The notes under the pieces are model-generated. The model made no database searches. It had not been told where the DNA came from and was given only the letters and a program-made list of their open reading frames with translations. This document shows, one piece after another, positions 35,132 to 43,297 of a stretch of 64,000 nucleotides of DNA. The position numbers and the translations under genes were made by a program. Location of the stretch: NCBI GenBank assembly GCA_963849305.1, contig CAWKGV010000002.1:310001-374000 (forward strand), given 5' to 3'. Every line of letters starts with the position of its first letter. The stretch's first letter is position 1. This stretch comes from CAWKGV01 sp963849305. GTDB taxonomy: Bacteria > Pseudomonadota > Alphaproteobacteria > Acetobacterales > Acetobacteraceae.

Positions 35132-36306
35132 GGACACTCTGAAAAAGCCGCTCTCGACACGGTCACGGAACAGCCTGTAGGGCGGGTTCTGCGGATTTCG
35201 TGCGGGGCCGATATGCGGCAAGCAACTCTGGCGAGCGTCAACTTCGAGCGCTACAGCAAAACCACGCGTCGCGCCGCGTTCCTTGCCGAGATGGACCGCG
35301 TTGTGCCGTGGCAGGACCTCTGCCGGCTGATCGAGCCGGTCTATCCGAAGCCAGGCCACGGCCGTCCGCCGATCGGCCTTGAGCGCATGGTGCGCATTTA
35401 CTTCCTGCAGCTCTGGTTCAACCTCTCGGATCCGGCGGTGGAGGAGGCGCTGTATGATTCAGCCTCGATGCGGCAGTTCGCCGGCATCGATCTCGGTCGG
35501 GAGCCGGCACCGGACGAGACCACGGTGTGCAAATTCCGCCACCTGCTGGAGAAGCACGAACTCGGCAAGCGGATACTCGAGACTGTCAATGAACATCTCG
35601 AGAACCGAGGATTGAAGGTGGGCACTGGCACAATCGTCGACGCGACCATTATCAGCGCCCCGAGTTCGACCAAGAATGCGTCCAAGCAGCGCGATCCCGA
35701 GATGCATCAGACCAGAAAGGGCCAGCAGTGGTATTTTGGCATGAAGGCGCATCTCGGGGTGGATAGCAAAACCAAGCTGATCCATTCCGTGGTTGCCACC
35801 GCGGCGAATGTGCATGATGCGGCGGTGCTTGGTGATCTGCTGCACGGCGAGGAAACGCGGGTGTGGGGTGACCAGGCCTATCGCGGCCAACGCGAGGTGA
35901 TCCGCGAGCATGCGCCGCACGCGCAAGACTTCACCAACCGGCGCTATCGGCATCGTGGCGTGGTCGATGAGGCGGAGAAGGCACGCAACCGCACCAAATC
36001 GACGGTGCGAGCCAAGGTCGAGCACAGCATCGGCGTGATCAAGCGTGTGTTTGGCTTTGTGAAAGTGCGCTATCGTGGGCTGGACAAGAACGCCCACCGG
36101 CTGTTCGTGACTTGTGGACTGGCTAACCTTCATCTCGCTCGCAAGGTGCTGGTGCGCGCCTGACGGGAGATCTGCGCCCAAAATGGCGCCCTGCCGCCGG
36201 CGAGGGAGGCCAAATCGTCGTAAAAACCCAACTCCAAGCGCAATTTGGTTGCTGTCGTTCCTTTTCTCGACCGAGCCGGCCCGGTTACTCCTTGATCAGA
36301 GTGTCC
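35132..36306 (+). mobile_element. IS5-family insertion sequence, complete, 1175 bp
   Basis: The ends are an 11-bp perfect inverted repeat: GGACACTCTGA at 35132-35142 and TCAGAGTGTCC at 36296-36306. Both ends are flanked by CTAC, a 4-bp target duplication of the size made by IS5-group elements. One intact transposase gene occupies 35213-36163. Its length and content fit a complete, possibly active element. The insertion is recent enough that the target gene can be rebuilt without any other change at the junction. Confidence 0.9.
35213..36163 (+). CDS. IS5-family transposase
   Basis: A 316-residue DDE transposase. The N-terminal part (RRAAFLAEMDRVVPWQDLCR, PGHGRPPIGLERMVRIYFLQ) is the typical IS5 DNA-binding region. 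The catalytic residues lie in GTIVDATIISAP (Asp), VWGDQAYRGQRE (Asp) and KVEHSIGVIKRVFGFVKVRY (Glu, with the downstream Arg/Lys pattern). There is no internal stop or shift. ATG 35213 is 81 bases inside the left end; a longer open frame 5' belongs to the interrupted toxin gene. It should cut and join its own ends. Confidence 0.93.
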   Translation: MRQATLASVNFERYSKTTRRAAFLAEMDRVVPWQDLCRLIEPVYPKPGHGRPPIGLERMVRIYFLQLWFNLSDPAVEEALYDSASMRQFAGIDLGREPAPDETTVCKFRHLLEKHELGKRILETVNEHLENRGLKVGTGTIVDATIISAPSSTKNASKQRDPEMHQTRKGQQWYFGMKAHLGVDSKTKLIHSVVATAANVHDAAVLGDLLHGEETRVWGDQAYRGQREVIREHAPHAQDFTNRRYRHRGVVDEAEKARNRTKSTVRAKVEHSIGVIKRVFGFVKVRYRGLDKNAHRLFVTCGLANLHLARKVLVRA

Positions 36307-36310
36307 CTAC
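36307..36310. repeat. Right copy of 4-bp target duplication (CTAC)
   Basis: It matches 35128-35131 and directly follows the right inverted repeat. Removing this copy and the element restores the TumE-type frame. Confidence 0.8.
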
Positions 36311-36380
36311 ATCTTCCATTCCATTCAACGCCTGTTGGCCGATTTCCTGGCTGACGTGGAGAAAGAGAGGAGTGGTCCCC

Positions 36381-36737
36381 ATGAAGGTGAACAGGGAGAC
36401 TAAGGTTCACGTCGGCGGCTCTCTCCGAGATGCAGCAGACGGTATTCTGGCAGACGTTGCCCGTTTCGAGCGCGGCGAGAAAGTCGACGAGCGTCACCTG
36501 ATCTTTGAAAATTGGCAAGCTCTGTTCTCAGTTCTGACGCCCAAGCGTTACGAGCTTCTCCACCATGTCCATAGACACCCGGAGCCGAGTGTGAGGGCCT
36601 TGGCTCGCTCGCTCGATCGGGACTTCAAGCGGGTCTACGAGGACGTCAAAGCACTCGTCGACGCGGGCCTTCTTGAACAGTCCGCGGATGGACTGAAAGC
36701 CGAGTATGAGCGCATCGAAACGGCAATTGCGCTATGA
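36381..36737 (+). CDS. Putative DNA-binding antitoxin of TumA/HVO_A0114 type
   Basis: A 118-residue protein with a winged helix-turn-helix (residues about 55-110: LTPKRYELLHHVHRHPEPS, SVRALARSLDRDFKRVYEDV, DALVDAGLLEQ). This is the family found next to TumE-type toxins, where it acts as antitoxin and probably operator-binding repressor. The gene overlaps the rebuilt toxin end by 23 bases, so the original order was toxin then antitoxin. With the toxin split by the IS, it may now be an orphan, possibly transcribed from the IS or its own internal promoter. Confidence 0.78.
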   Translation: MKVNRETKVHVGGSLRDAADGILADVARFERGEKVDERHLIFENWQALFSVLTPKRYELLHHVHRHPEPSVRALARSLDRDFKRVYEDVKALVDAGLLEQSADGLKAEYERIETAIAL

Positions 36738-36921
36738 TACCCGTGGTGATCGGCGGCCAGCCGGACCACCGCGGCGATCCGGGGAAGCTCACGATGCGTC
36801 AATAGCAGGCACGACCCGGGCGTGCCTGGGCCAGCGCCAGTACAGACTTCGTCCCTCCCCCCGCTAGGCGCGGGCTTGATCGGATGCGACCAGGCCTCTC
36901 CACAAGCAGGAGACGAAACCG

Positions 36922-37078
36922 ATGCGCCGCGAACAGCTCACCGAGTGGATACTCGACATCAAGTGCGAGAACGGCTGGACCTGGAGCCAATATCGCCGAG
37001 CAGGTCGGGGGACTGTCGCCGCCGCTGATCACAGCGGCCCTGCTCGGACAAATGCGGCTGCCCAAGGCGCGGGTTTAC
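36922..37078 (+). pseudogene. cynS: Truncated and frameshifted cyanase (cynS) remnant
   Basis: ATG 36922 with AGGAG upstream begins MRREQLTEWILDIKCENGWT, the N-terminus of cyanate hydratase. After about 20 codons the frame is lost by one base near 36990-36993, and the expected next helix IAEQVGGLSPPLITAALLGQ, MRLPKA continues in another frame. Similarity stops at about 37078, so the C-terminal catalytic half is missing. The gene ends 10 bases before the convergent enoyl-CoA hydratase stop, where a rearrangement must have cut it. The stretch 36738-36921 upstream shows no other gene. Confidence 0.78.
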
Positions 37079-37087
37079 GCGCGCCGT

Positions 37088-37870
37088 TCAGCGTCCCCGG
37101 AACACCGGCTTCCGCTTCTCCGCGAATGCCGCCACCGCCTCCCGATGGTCCTCGGAGAACCCGGTGCGTGCCTGATGCACCGCCTCCAGGTCGCAGACCG
37201 AAGCCAGGGTCTCGGTCTCGGCCGCGTTCAAGTTGCGCTTGACATAACGATAAGACAGCAGCGGCCCGCCGGCGATGCGCCGGGCGAGCGCCATCGTCTC
37301 CTCCACCAGCGCCACGTCGTCCACGACGCGGTTGACCAGGCCGATGCGACCGGCCTCGTCCGCGTCGATCACGTCGCCCAAGAGATACATCTCGCGCGCC
37401 TTGGCGGCGCCGACAAGCTGGGTGAGCAGCCAGGAGCCGCCGAAATCACCCGAATAGCCGATGCCGACGAAGCCGGTGCCGAACCGGGCCGAGCGCGCGG
37501 CGATGCGCAGGTCGCAGGCCATCGCCATCCCGAGTCCGGCGCCGACCGCCACGCCATTGACCATGCCGATAATGACCTTGGGCAGCCGGCGCATGAGCTG
37601 CGGCAGCTCGTGCATCCGGGCGAGCCGCTCGATCCGTTCCTCGTAGGTGTGCTGCCCGCGCGCCGCCATGTCCTTCACGTCGCCGCCCGCGCAGAAGCCG
37701 CGCCCGGCGCCGGTCAGCACGATCGCGCCCACCGCGTCGTCCTCGGCGAGCCGGGTCAGCGCGGCGTGGAGCCCGCCCAGCATCGCCTGCGACAGCGCGT
37801 TCAGCCGGTCGGGCCGGTTCAGGGTGAGCGTCGCCACGCCGCCCTCGATCGTTTCCAACAGGTCGGTCAT
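37088..37870 (-). CDS. Enoyl-CoA hydratase/isomerase family protein
   Basis: A 260-residue crotonase-fold enzyme. The oxyanion-hole motifs are GRGFCAGGDVKDM and VNGVAVGAGLGMAMACDLRIA, and FVGIGYSGDFGGSWLLTQLVG follows. The position after the second motif has Asp/Gly (GYSGDFGGS) rather than the Glu of classical hydratases, so the reaction (hydration, isomerisation or another) is open. ATG 37870 gives MTDLLETIEGGVATLTLNRP, the usual start. It is divergent from the LLM oxidoreductase gene at 37961, with about 90 bases between. Confidence 0.9.
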   Translation of the reverse strand: MTDLLETIEGGVATLTLNRPDRLNALSQAMLGGLHAALTRLAEDDAVGAIVLTGAGRGFCAGGDVKDMAARGQHTYEERIERLARMHELPQLMRRLPKVIIGMVNGVAVGAGLGMAMACDLRIAARSARFGTGFVGIGYSGDFGGSWLLTQLVGAAKAREMYLLGDVIDADEAGRIGLVNRVVDDVALVEETMALARRIAGGPLLSYRYVKRNLNAAETETLASVCDLEAVHQARTGFSEDHREAVAAFAEKRKPVFRGR

Positions 37871-37960
37871 GCGTCCCCCGTTTCCAATCCGCGGGCGAGA
37901 GCTTGGCGGGCGGAGCGTCCGCGGGCAAGCTCGCGCGGCAAGCAAGGGCCGGAGGGGATG

Positions 37961-39016
37961 ATGCGCGTGTTCACGGTGCTGCCGTTGGACCGATGGCGCG
38001 ATGTCGCTGCCGCCGCGCGGGCGGCCGAGGCGGTGGGGTTCGACGCGTTGATGTCGGTCGAGCTTGGCCATGACGTTTTCGCCCCGCTCGTCCTGGCCGC
38101 GCTGGCAACGGAGCGGGCGGAGCTGACGACCTCCATCGCGGTCGCGTTCCCGCGCAGCCCGACCGTCACCGCAGGTCAAGCATGGGACTTGCAGGCCAAT
38201 TCGAACGGACGGTTCGTGCTCGGCCTGGGCAGCCAGGTGAAGGGCCACAACGAGCGCCGCTTCGGCATCCAATGGAGCGCGCCCGCGCCCCGCCTGCGCG
38301 ACTATATCGGCGCGCTGCGCGCGATCTGGCGCTGCTGGGAGACGCGCGGGCGGCTCGACTATCACAGCGAGCACTACACGCTCACCCTGATGACACCCGA
38401 CTTTTCGCCCACGCCCACCGGCTTGCCGATGGTGCCGGTCACGGTCTCGGCGGTGGGCGAGGCGATGCTGCGACTGGCCGGTCAGCATTGCGACGGCGTG
38501 CGCCTGCATCCGCTGTGCTCGCGTCGCTATCTCGATGAAGTCTGCCTGCCCAACATCGAGATCGGCCTCAGCCGTGGCGACCGGCGGCGCGAGAATTTCG
38601 ACCTGCACGGCGGCGGCTTTATCGCCACCGGGCCGAACGACGCAACGGTCGCGGCGGCGATGGACAAGATCCGCGCGCGCATCGGCTTCTATGGTTCCAC
38701 GCGCACCTATCTGCCGATCCTTGCCCTGCACGGCCTGGAGGAGCTTGGCGCCAAGCTGCACCGGATGTCGGTCGAGGGACGCTGGGCGGAGATGCCGACG
38801 CTGGTGTCGGACGACGTGGTACGCATCTTCGCGGTCTGCGCTACTTTCGAGCACTTGGCCGAAGCCCTCGCCGCGCGCTACGGCGGAGCGGCGGATGCGT
38901 TCGACCTCGTGTTCCCGCCGGGCACCCAACCCGGCCTGCAACGCGAGCTGCTGACCGAGATCCAGCGCATCCCGCACGTGTTCGCGGGCTTCGCGACCGA
39001 CTGGGCGGTGTCATGA
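37961..39016 (+). CDS. LLM-class flavin-dependent oxidoreductase (first of a pair)
   Basis: A 351-residue luciferase-like (beta/alpha)8-barrel protein. Motifs include GFDALMSVELGHDVFAPLVL, AVAFPRSPTVTAGQAWDLQ and NGRFVLGLGSQVKGHNERRF, the last being typical of F420- or FMN-dependent members. GGAGGGG precedes two adjacent ATGs; the second (37961) has better spacing. Its stop overlaps the start of the second LLM gene by 4 bases, so both are probably translated together. Substrate is unknown; the divergent enoyl-CoA hydratase suggests a CoA-linked or hydrocarbon oxidation path. Confidence 0.85.
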   Translation: MRVFTVLPLDRWRDVAAAARAAEAVGFDALMSVELGHDVFAPLVLAALATERAELTTSIAVAFPRSPTVTAGQAWDLQANSNGRFVLGLGSQVKGHNERRFGIQWSAPAPRLRDYIGALRAIWRCWETRGRLDYHSEHYTLTLMTPDFSPTPTGLPMVPVTVSAVGEAMLRLAGQHCDGVRLHPLCSRRYLDEVCLPNIEIGLSRGDRRRENFDLHGGGFIATGPNDATVAAAMDKIRARIGFYGSTRTYLPILALHGLEELGAKLHRMSVEGRWAEMPTLVSDDVVRIFAVCATFEHLAEALAARYGGAADAFDLVFPPGTQPGLQRELLTEIQRIPHVFAGFATDWAVS

Positions 39017-39999
39017 CCTTGCCGCTGGACCACCGGCTGCGCATCGGCGTCGCGACCCTGCACCGCCGCACTGAACCGGCGACCGCGCCGTGGCGCCCAA
39101 CCATCGACGAGCTGGCGGCGCTCGTCGAGCTGGTGGACCGAAGCGGCTACGATTCGATCTGGAGCGGCGATCACATCTCCTTCGCCGTTCCAATGCTCGA
39201 CCCGCTGCTGCAGCTCGCGCAAGCGGCGGTCGTGAGCCGGCGCCTGCTGCTGGGCGTCGGCGTCTATTTGCTGCCGCTGCGCCATCCCGCCCCGGTGGCC
39301 AAGCAGGTCGCGACGCTCGATCATCTGACCGAGGGGAGGCTGATCGTCGGCGTCGGCGTGGGCGGCGAGTTCCCGCAGGAATACGCCGTCTGCAGCGTGC
39401 CGCTCGCTGAGCGCGGCGCGCGGCTGGCTGAAGGCGTGGGCTTGCTCCGCAAGTTCTGGACCGGCGAGGCGGTGAGCCATGACGGGCGCTTCTACGGCGG
39501 CTTCCGCGATGTCGCGTTGACCCCGCCGCCGCGCCAGCCCGGTGGACCGCCGATCTGGTTCGGCGGTCGGTCGGACGCGGTCTTGCGACGGACGGGCCGG
39601 CTGGGCGACGGCTATTACGCCTATGTCGTCACGCCCGAGATGTACCGCGCGGCTCTCGACAAGATCGAGACCGCGGCGGCCGAGGCCGGCCGGACGCTGA
39701 CCACGTTCGGCACCGGTCACCTGCTGTTCACCCGGCTCGATGATAGCTACGAGGCGGCCCTGGATGCCGCGGCAGCCACGCTCAGCACCCGCTACGCGAT
39801 GGATTTCCGCAAGCCGGCGCAGCGTTACTGCGCGCTCGGCACGCCGGCGCAGGTGGCCGAACGAATCCGCGCGTTCCATGAGGCAGGCGTGCGCCACGTC
39901 GTGATCGACCTGGTCGGACCATACGAGGAACGGGACCGGCAGATCGAACGCTTCGCCGCGGAGGCGATGCCGCTGTTGCGCGATCTGATGACGGCGTGA
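39013..39999 (+). CDS. LLM-class flavin-dependent oxidoreductase (second of a pair)
   Basis: A 328-residue luciferase-like protein with GYDSIWSGDHISFAVPMLDP, LLGVGVYLLPLRHPAPVAKQ, EGRLIVGVGVGGEFPQEY and IWFGGRSDAVLRRTGRLGDG. It is not a near copy of the neighbour, so the two may form a two-component or sequential enzyme pair. Translation is coupled by an ATGA overlap. No flavin reductase gene is adjacent. Confidence 0.86.
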   Translation: MTLPLDHRLRIGVATLHRRTEPATAPWRPTIDELAALVELVDRSGYDSIWSGDHISFAVPMLDPLLQLAQAAVVSRRLLLGVGVYLLPLRHPAPVAKQVATLDHLTEGRLIVGVGVGGEFPQEYAVCSVPLAERGARLAEGVGLLRKFWTGEAVSHDGRFYGGFRDVALTPPPRQPGGPPIWFGGRSDAVLRRTGRLGDGYYAYVVTPEMYRAALDKIETAAAEAGRTLTTFGTGHLLFTRLDDSYEAALDAAAATLSTRYAMDFRKPAQRYCALGTPAQVAERIRAFHEAGVRHVVIDLVGPYEERDRQIERFAAEAMPLLRDLMTA

Positions 40000-40007
40000 G
40001 GCGACCG

Positions 40008-40595
40008 ATGGCGTCGTCCGATGCAATGCCCGCGATTCGGTTGTTGACATCGGCCGACGCGGCCGCGTTTCGCGAGCTACGCCTGACCGCGCTCGCGTCC
40101 GCTCCTGAAGCATTTGGTTCGAGCTATGCTGAAGAAGCCGCTCAATCAGTCGAAAGCTTCCACGCGCGCATCCCGGATGTTGGACCGGACGCCATTTTTG
40201 GCGCGTTTGCCGAGGGATGGTTGGTCGGCACTTCGGGTTTTGCGGCGAACCAGCGCGCCAAGCATCGCCACAAGGGGCTGCTGTGGGGCGTGTTCGTGCA
40301 ACCGCAATGGCGCGGCCGCGGGCTGGGAGAACGCCTCGTGAGGCATGTGATCGCACACGCCTGTGAACACGTGTTGCTGTTGCACGCGACCGTGGGGACG
40401 AGCAATCAGACCGCGCGAGCACTGTATCACCGGCTCGGGTTCGTTCCGTACGGCATCGAGCGGCAGGCGCTCTGCATCGATGGCGTGTTTTATGACGAGG
40501 AGCTGTTGGTGGCGAACTTGCCCCGCCTCACCATCCCAACTGGTTCAGGAGAGCACCAGCCTCCTCAAGATCGGGGGTCTCGAAGCCCACGGTGA
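40008..40595 (+). CDS. GNAT family N-acetyltransferase
   Basis: A 195-residue protein with the acetyl-CoA-binding core GVFVQPQWRGRGLGERLVRH (Q/R-x-x-G-x-G/A motif) and the C-terminal pattern NQTARALYHRLGFVPYGIE. The acceptor is unknown. ATG 40008 lies 9 bases after the LLM stop; a GTG four codons earlier is also in frame and would overlap it. The last 25 residues are Gln/Arg/Ser-rich and probably disordered. Confidence 0.85.
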   Translation: MASSDAMPAIRLLTSADAAAFRELRLTALASAPEAFGSSYAEEAAQSVESFHARIPDVGPDAIFGAFAEGWLVGTSGFAANQRAKHRHKGLLWGVFVQPQWRGRGLGERLVRHVIAHACEHVLLLHATVGTSNQTARALYHRLGFVPYGIERQALCIDGVFYDEELLVANLPRLTIPTGSGEHQPPQDRGSRSPR

Positions 40596-40694
40596 ATTAG
40601 GTATATAAGGCGCCAGCAAGTCGCGCGCCGTTCCGCACTTCGGCGCTCGACCGGGCGATGCAGGCGACGACGGTCGCCGTCCATCGCGAGCTGC

Positions 40695-41795
40695 TCAGCG
40701 AGTGACGAGGTTTCCCAGCAATCCGTTCGCGGCCGCGGTCAGGCCATGGAACATGCCGAAATCCGTCCGGTTGACCACGAAAAACACCGCGGCACCGCGG
40801 CCGGGCGCGAACGCCACGTAACTCATGAACCCCGAGAGGCCGCCGGTTTTCTGCACGATCAGCGGCAGCGGACCATGCGACTGTTCGATCACCCAGCCCA
40901 GGCACAGCCCGGCCATCGGGCCTGCCTCGTCGAAGCCTATCGCCGCCGCCAGCGTCTGCCGCTGCCAATAGACAGCCTGCGAAAGAACCAGCGCCGGGTC
41001 GGTGCCCGCCAGCACGTGGCGCATCCAGAGCGCCATGTCCGCGCCTGTGCCGTAGAGGCCGCCGCCGCCCTGAACCGCTTGCATATCACGGCAAGGCGCC
41101 GGACCGCCGATGCCGCTGCCCAGCATCAGCCGCGCGCACGCTGCCGCGGACGGGCTGAACCCGGTATCGACCATCCCGAGCGGTTTGGTGACGCGATCCT
41201 GCAGCAGCGCGGCATACGGCTTGCCGGTCGCGGTCTCGATCGCGTCCGACAACAGGTCGAAGCCGATGTTGGAGTAGGCGGCGACGGTGCCCGGCGTCCA
41301 GCCGAGCGTGTGCTTGCCGAGCCACGCCCAGCGGTCTGCACGGGTGGGCTCGGTGGAGGTGTCAGGCGCAAAATCCATCTCGCGCGGCAGGCCGGCGGTA
41401 TGCGTTGCGAGGTCGAGCAGCGTGATCGCCCGCCCCTCGCGCGACGGCACCGGCAGACCGCCGGAATCGTGTTCCAGCGTGTCGGTCAGCCGCATCGTGC
41501 CGTCGGCAACCAGGCTGCCCAGCACCTCGGTCGTGAACACCTTGGTGATGGAGCCGAGGCGGAACAGGCTTTTCGCGTCGGGTTCGCGTCCGTTGCCCTT
41601 TGCGGTCTCGCCGTAGCCCTGGACCAGCGACGCGTCGCCCCGCACCACGACCAGCACCATTCCCGGCGCCCCTGAGCTGAGGAACATCGCCGGCCCGGCG
41701 AGACCGATCGATTCGGCGAGCAGCAGATCGGCGGCCCGCGCCGGAACGGTAGCGATCAGCGCTGCCGCCGTGAACAACCAACTCAGTTGCCGCAT
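40695..41795 (-). CDS. Class C beta-lactamase-like serine hydrolase (AmpH/D-Ala carboxypeptidase type)
   Basis: A 366-residue secreted protein with a signal peptide (LFTAAALIATVPARA). The three catalytic boxes of the penicillin-binding fold are in order: the serine motif SITK, the Tyr-x-Asn motif YSN and the KTG motif in QKTGGLSG. It may trim peptidoglycan peptides or hydrolyse esters; beta-lactamase activity is not assured. It is divergent from the outer-membrane gene at 41939 with 143 bases between. Confidence 0.88.
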   Translation of the reverse strand: MRQLSWLFTAAALIATVPARAADLLLAESIGLAGPAMFLSSGAPGMVLVVVRGDASLVQGYGETAKGNGREPDAKSLFRLGSITKVFTTEVLGSLVADGTMRLTDTLEHDSGGLPVPSREGRAITLLDLATHTAGLPREMDFAPDTSTEPTRADRWAWLGKHTLGWTPGTVAAYSNIGFDLLSDAIETATGKPYAALLQDRVTKPLGMVDTGFSPSAAACARLMLGSGIGGPAPCRDMQAVQGGGGLYGTGADMALWMRHVLAGTDPALVLSQAVYWQRQTLAAAIGFDEAGPMAGLCLGWVIEQSHGPLPLIVQKTGGLSGFMSYVAFAPGRGAAVFFVVNRTDFGMFHGLTAAANGLLGNLVTR

Positions 41796-41938
41796 CGTTG
41801 CCCTGGCGTAAAAGCAAGGTTTTGGGCGCTGCCTAAAAACTCGTCAAGGGCGTTGCCGGGGTGAGCCTGGGTCGCGATGGGCACCAAATCCCACCGGCAT
41901 ACAATGCTCTGTTAACGGGTTTGGCGTCCTAGTAGAGC

Positions 41939-43237
41939 ATGGACGCCAAAACGCGCCCGTTCCTGCTCGGCCTGCTGGCCGCCGTCGCCGTCGCCGGGGC
42001 GAGCCGGGCGCAGGTGCTGTCCGACCAGCTCCCGCCATCGGTGCCAGGCTTCGGTACGGTGCCCGGCGAAACCGTAGCCTCGCGCCCACAGCCGCTCTAC
42101 GACAGCCAAGGCTCCCGGCTCGACGGTCTGTGGGTGCGTCCGGAACTTGATCAATCGGTCGGCTATGATGGCAACGTGCTGGGCAGCAACGCGAGTGGCG
42201 GAAGCTGGATCGTCGGCACGCGCCCGTCACTGCTGGTACAGTCCACGGCGCCCCGCGATCCATTCGCCCTCTATTTCAGTCTCAACGACGCCCGCTACCT
42301 GGACTTGCCCGCGCAAAGCCGGATTGACTGGGTCGGCTCAGGCGGTGGGACGATCGACATCGGCCAGGACAAGCTCACCCTCTCCGCCGCGCACTTATCG
42401 CTGCACCAGGACCGCACGGACCTCGATGCGCTGCCCTCCGACCGGCCGGTGGCCTATCAGGTGAACGACCTCCGCGCCGGCTACGCCTCGGGCTGGAACC
42501 GGTTTTCCGTCGAGCCGAATATCGATCTTTCCACCTGGCGTTTCGGGGCAACGACGATCTTCGGCGTACCGGCAAGTCAGGCCTACCGCGACCGCGACGT
42601 GCTGCAAGGTGGCGTGACCTTGCGCTACGAGACGGCGCCGCAGCGGAGCGCGCTGTTCGTATTGCGCGGCACGGATCAGCTCTACGTGGCACCCGCTGCG
42701 GGCGCGCCCTCGCTCGATTCGACCGGCTGGGCGGCGCTGGCCGGGCTCGCCGACGAGGGCGAGGGAATCTGGCACTGGCGCGTGCTCGCGGGCTGGGAGC
42801 GGCGCGCCTTCGCCGCTCGCCAATATGGCGCCTATGGCGGCCCGGTCGCCGAGGCAGACCTGAGCTTCTCGCCCGGCGGGATGACGACGATTACCGCCGT
42901 GCTCTCGCACAGCCTCCAGGACGCAGCGCAGGAAGAGGTGGCTGGCTTCGCCTACACCCTAGGCAAGCTCACCCTTGACTACGAGTGGCGACGCAACGTG
43001 CTGCTGCAAGGCTCCCTCGGGCTCCAGCGGGCCGATCTGCTCCAGGGCGGCGGACAGCAAACCGCGTACACACTGGGCCTCGGTGCGACCTGGCTGCTGA
43101 ACCGGCGAATGCGCCTGCTGGCGAGCTACAGCTTCGCCGATACGCGCAGCACCGAAGGCAGCGTCGCCGGCACCGCCCCGCTCGGCGGAAGTTTTGTCCG
43201 GAATCTTTGGACGCTCACCTTGCGTCTCGCGCTTTGA
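41939..43237 (+). CDS. Outer-membrane beta-barrel protein
   Basis: A 432-residue protein with a signal peptide (FLLGLLAAVAVAGASRAQ) and many alternating amphipathic strands ending with a terminal aromatic/hydrophobic strand (NLWTLTLRLAL), as expected for outer-membrane barrels. It fits the general type of outer-membrane beta-barrel proteins of unknown cargo found in Acetobacteraceae. No plug domain, TonB box or catalytic motif is visible. A strong hairpin follows the stop. Confidence 0.75.
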   Translation: MDAKTRPFLLGLLAAVAVAGASRAQVLSDQLPPSVPGFGTVPGETVASRPQPLYDSQGSRLDGLWVRPELDQSVGYDGNVLGSNASGGSWIVGTRPSLLVQSTAPRDPFALYFSLNDARYLDLPAQSRIDWVGSGGGTIDIGQDKLTLSAAHLSLHQDRTDLDALPSDRPVAYQVNDLRAGYASGWNRFSVEPNIDLSTWRFGATTIFGVPASQAYRDRDVLQGGVTLRYETAPQRSALFVLRGTDQLYVAPAAGAPSLDSTGWAALAGLADEGEGIWHWRVLAGWERRAFAARQYGAYGGPVAEADLSFSPGGMTTITAVLSHSLQDAAQEEVAGFAYTLGKLTLDYEWRRNVLLQGSLGLQRADLLQGGGQQTAYTLGLGATWLLNRRMRLLASYSFADTRSTEGSVAGTAPLGGSFVRNLWTLTLRLAL

Positions 43238-43260
43238 CGGCTGATCGGGGTCGGTAGGAG

Positions 43261-43294
43261 CCACCTCTCCCCTTCGCAAACGGGGGAGAGGTGG
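43261..43294. terminator. Perfect 12-bp hairpin after the outer-membrane gene
   Basis: CCACCTCTCCCC (43261-43272) pairs perfectly with GGGGAGAGGTGG (43283-43294) across a 10-base loop, 24 bases after the stop at 43237 and 4 bases before the IS1380 end. There is no T-run. It could be a terminator working in both directions or a dispersed GC palindrome. Confidence 0.6.
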
Positions 43295-43297
43295 TTG

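Larger units (their letters stand above)
34901..36403 (+). pseudogene. TumE-type (DUF6516) toxin gene interrupted by an IS5-family element
   Basis: The 5' part (to 35131) reads YFEDGSFVEMRMWSVDARVP, then HDYKYSLVYVVNYKR and IIGYDNERGKGDHRHYRG, which fits the TumE/DUF6516 toxin family. The IS element 35132-36306 then intervenes. Deleting it together with one CTAC copy restores the reading frame: ETSY is followed by IFHSIQRLLADFLADVEKER and a TAA at 36401-36403, which is the expected C-terminus. The restored gene overlaps the downstream antitoxin-like gene by 23 bases, as in many TA pairs. The start could be ATG 34901 or ATG 34868; a nearby out-of-frame ATG at 34912 hints at a further small change. 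No active toxin should be made. Confidence 0.8.

Noticed and set aside
40597..40968. A minus-strand frame overlapping the serine hydrolase gene end
   Set aside because: It lies mostly inside the serine hydrolase gene in another frame and has no recognisable domain.
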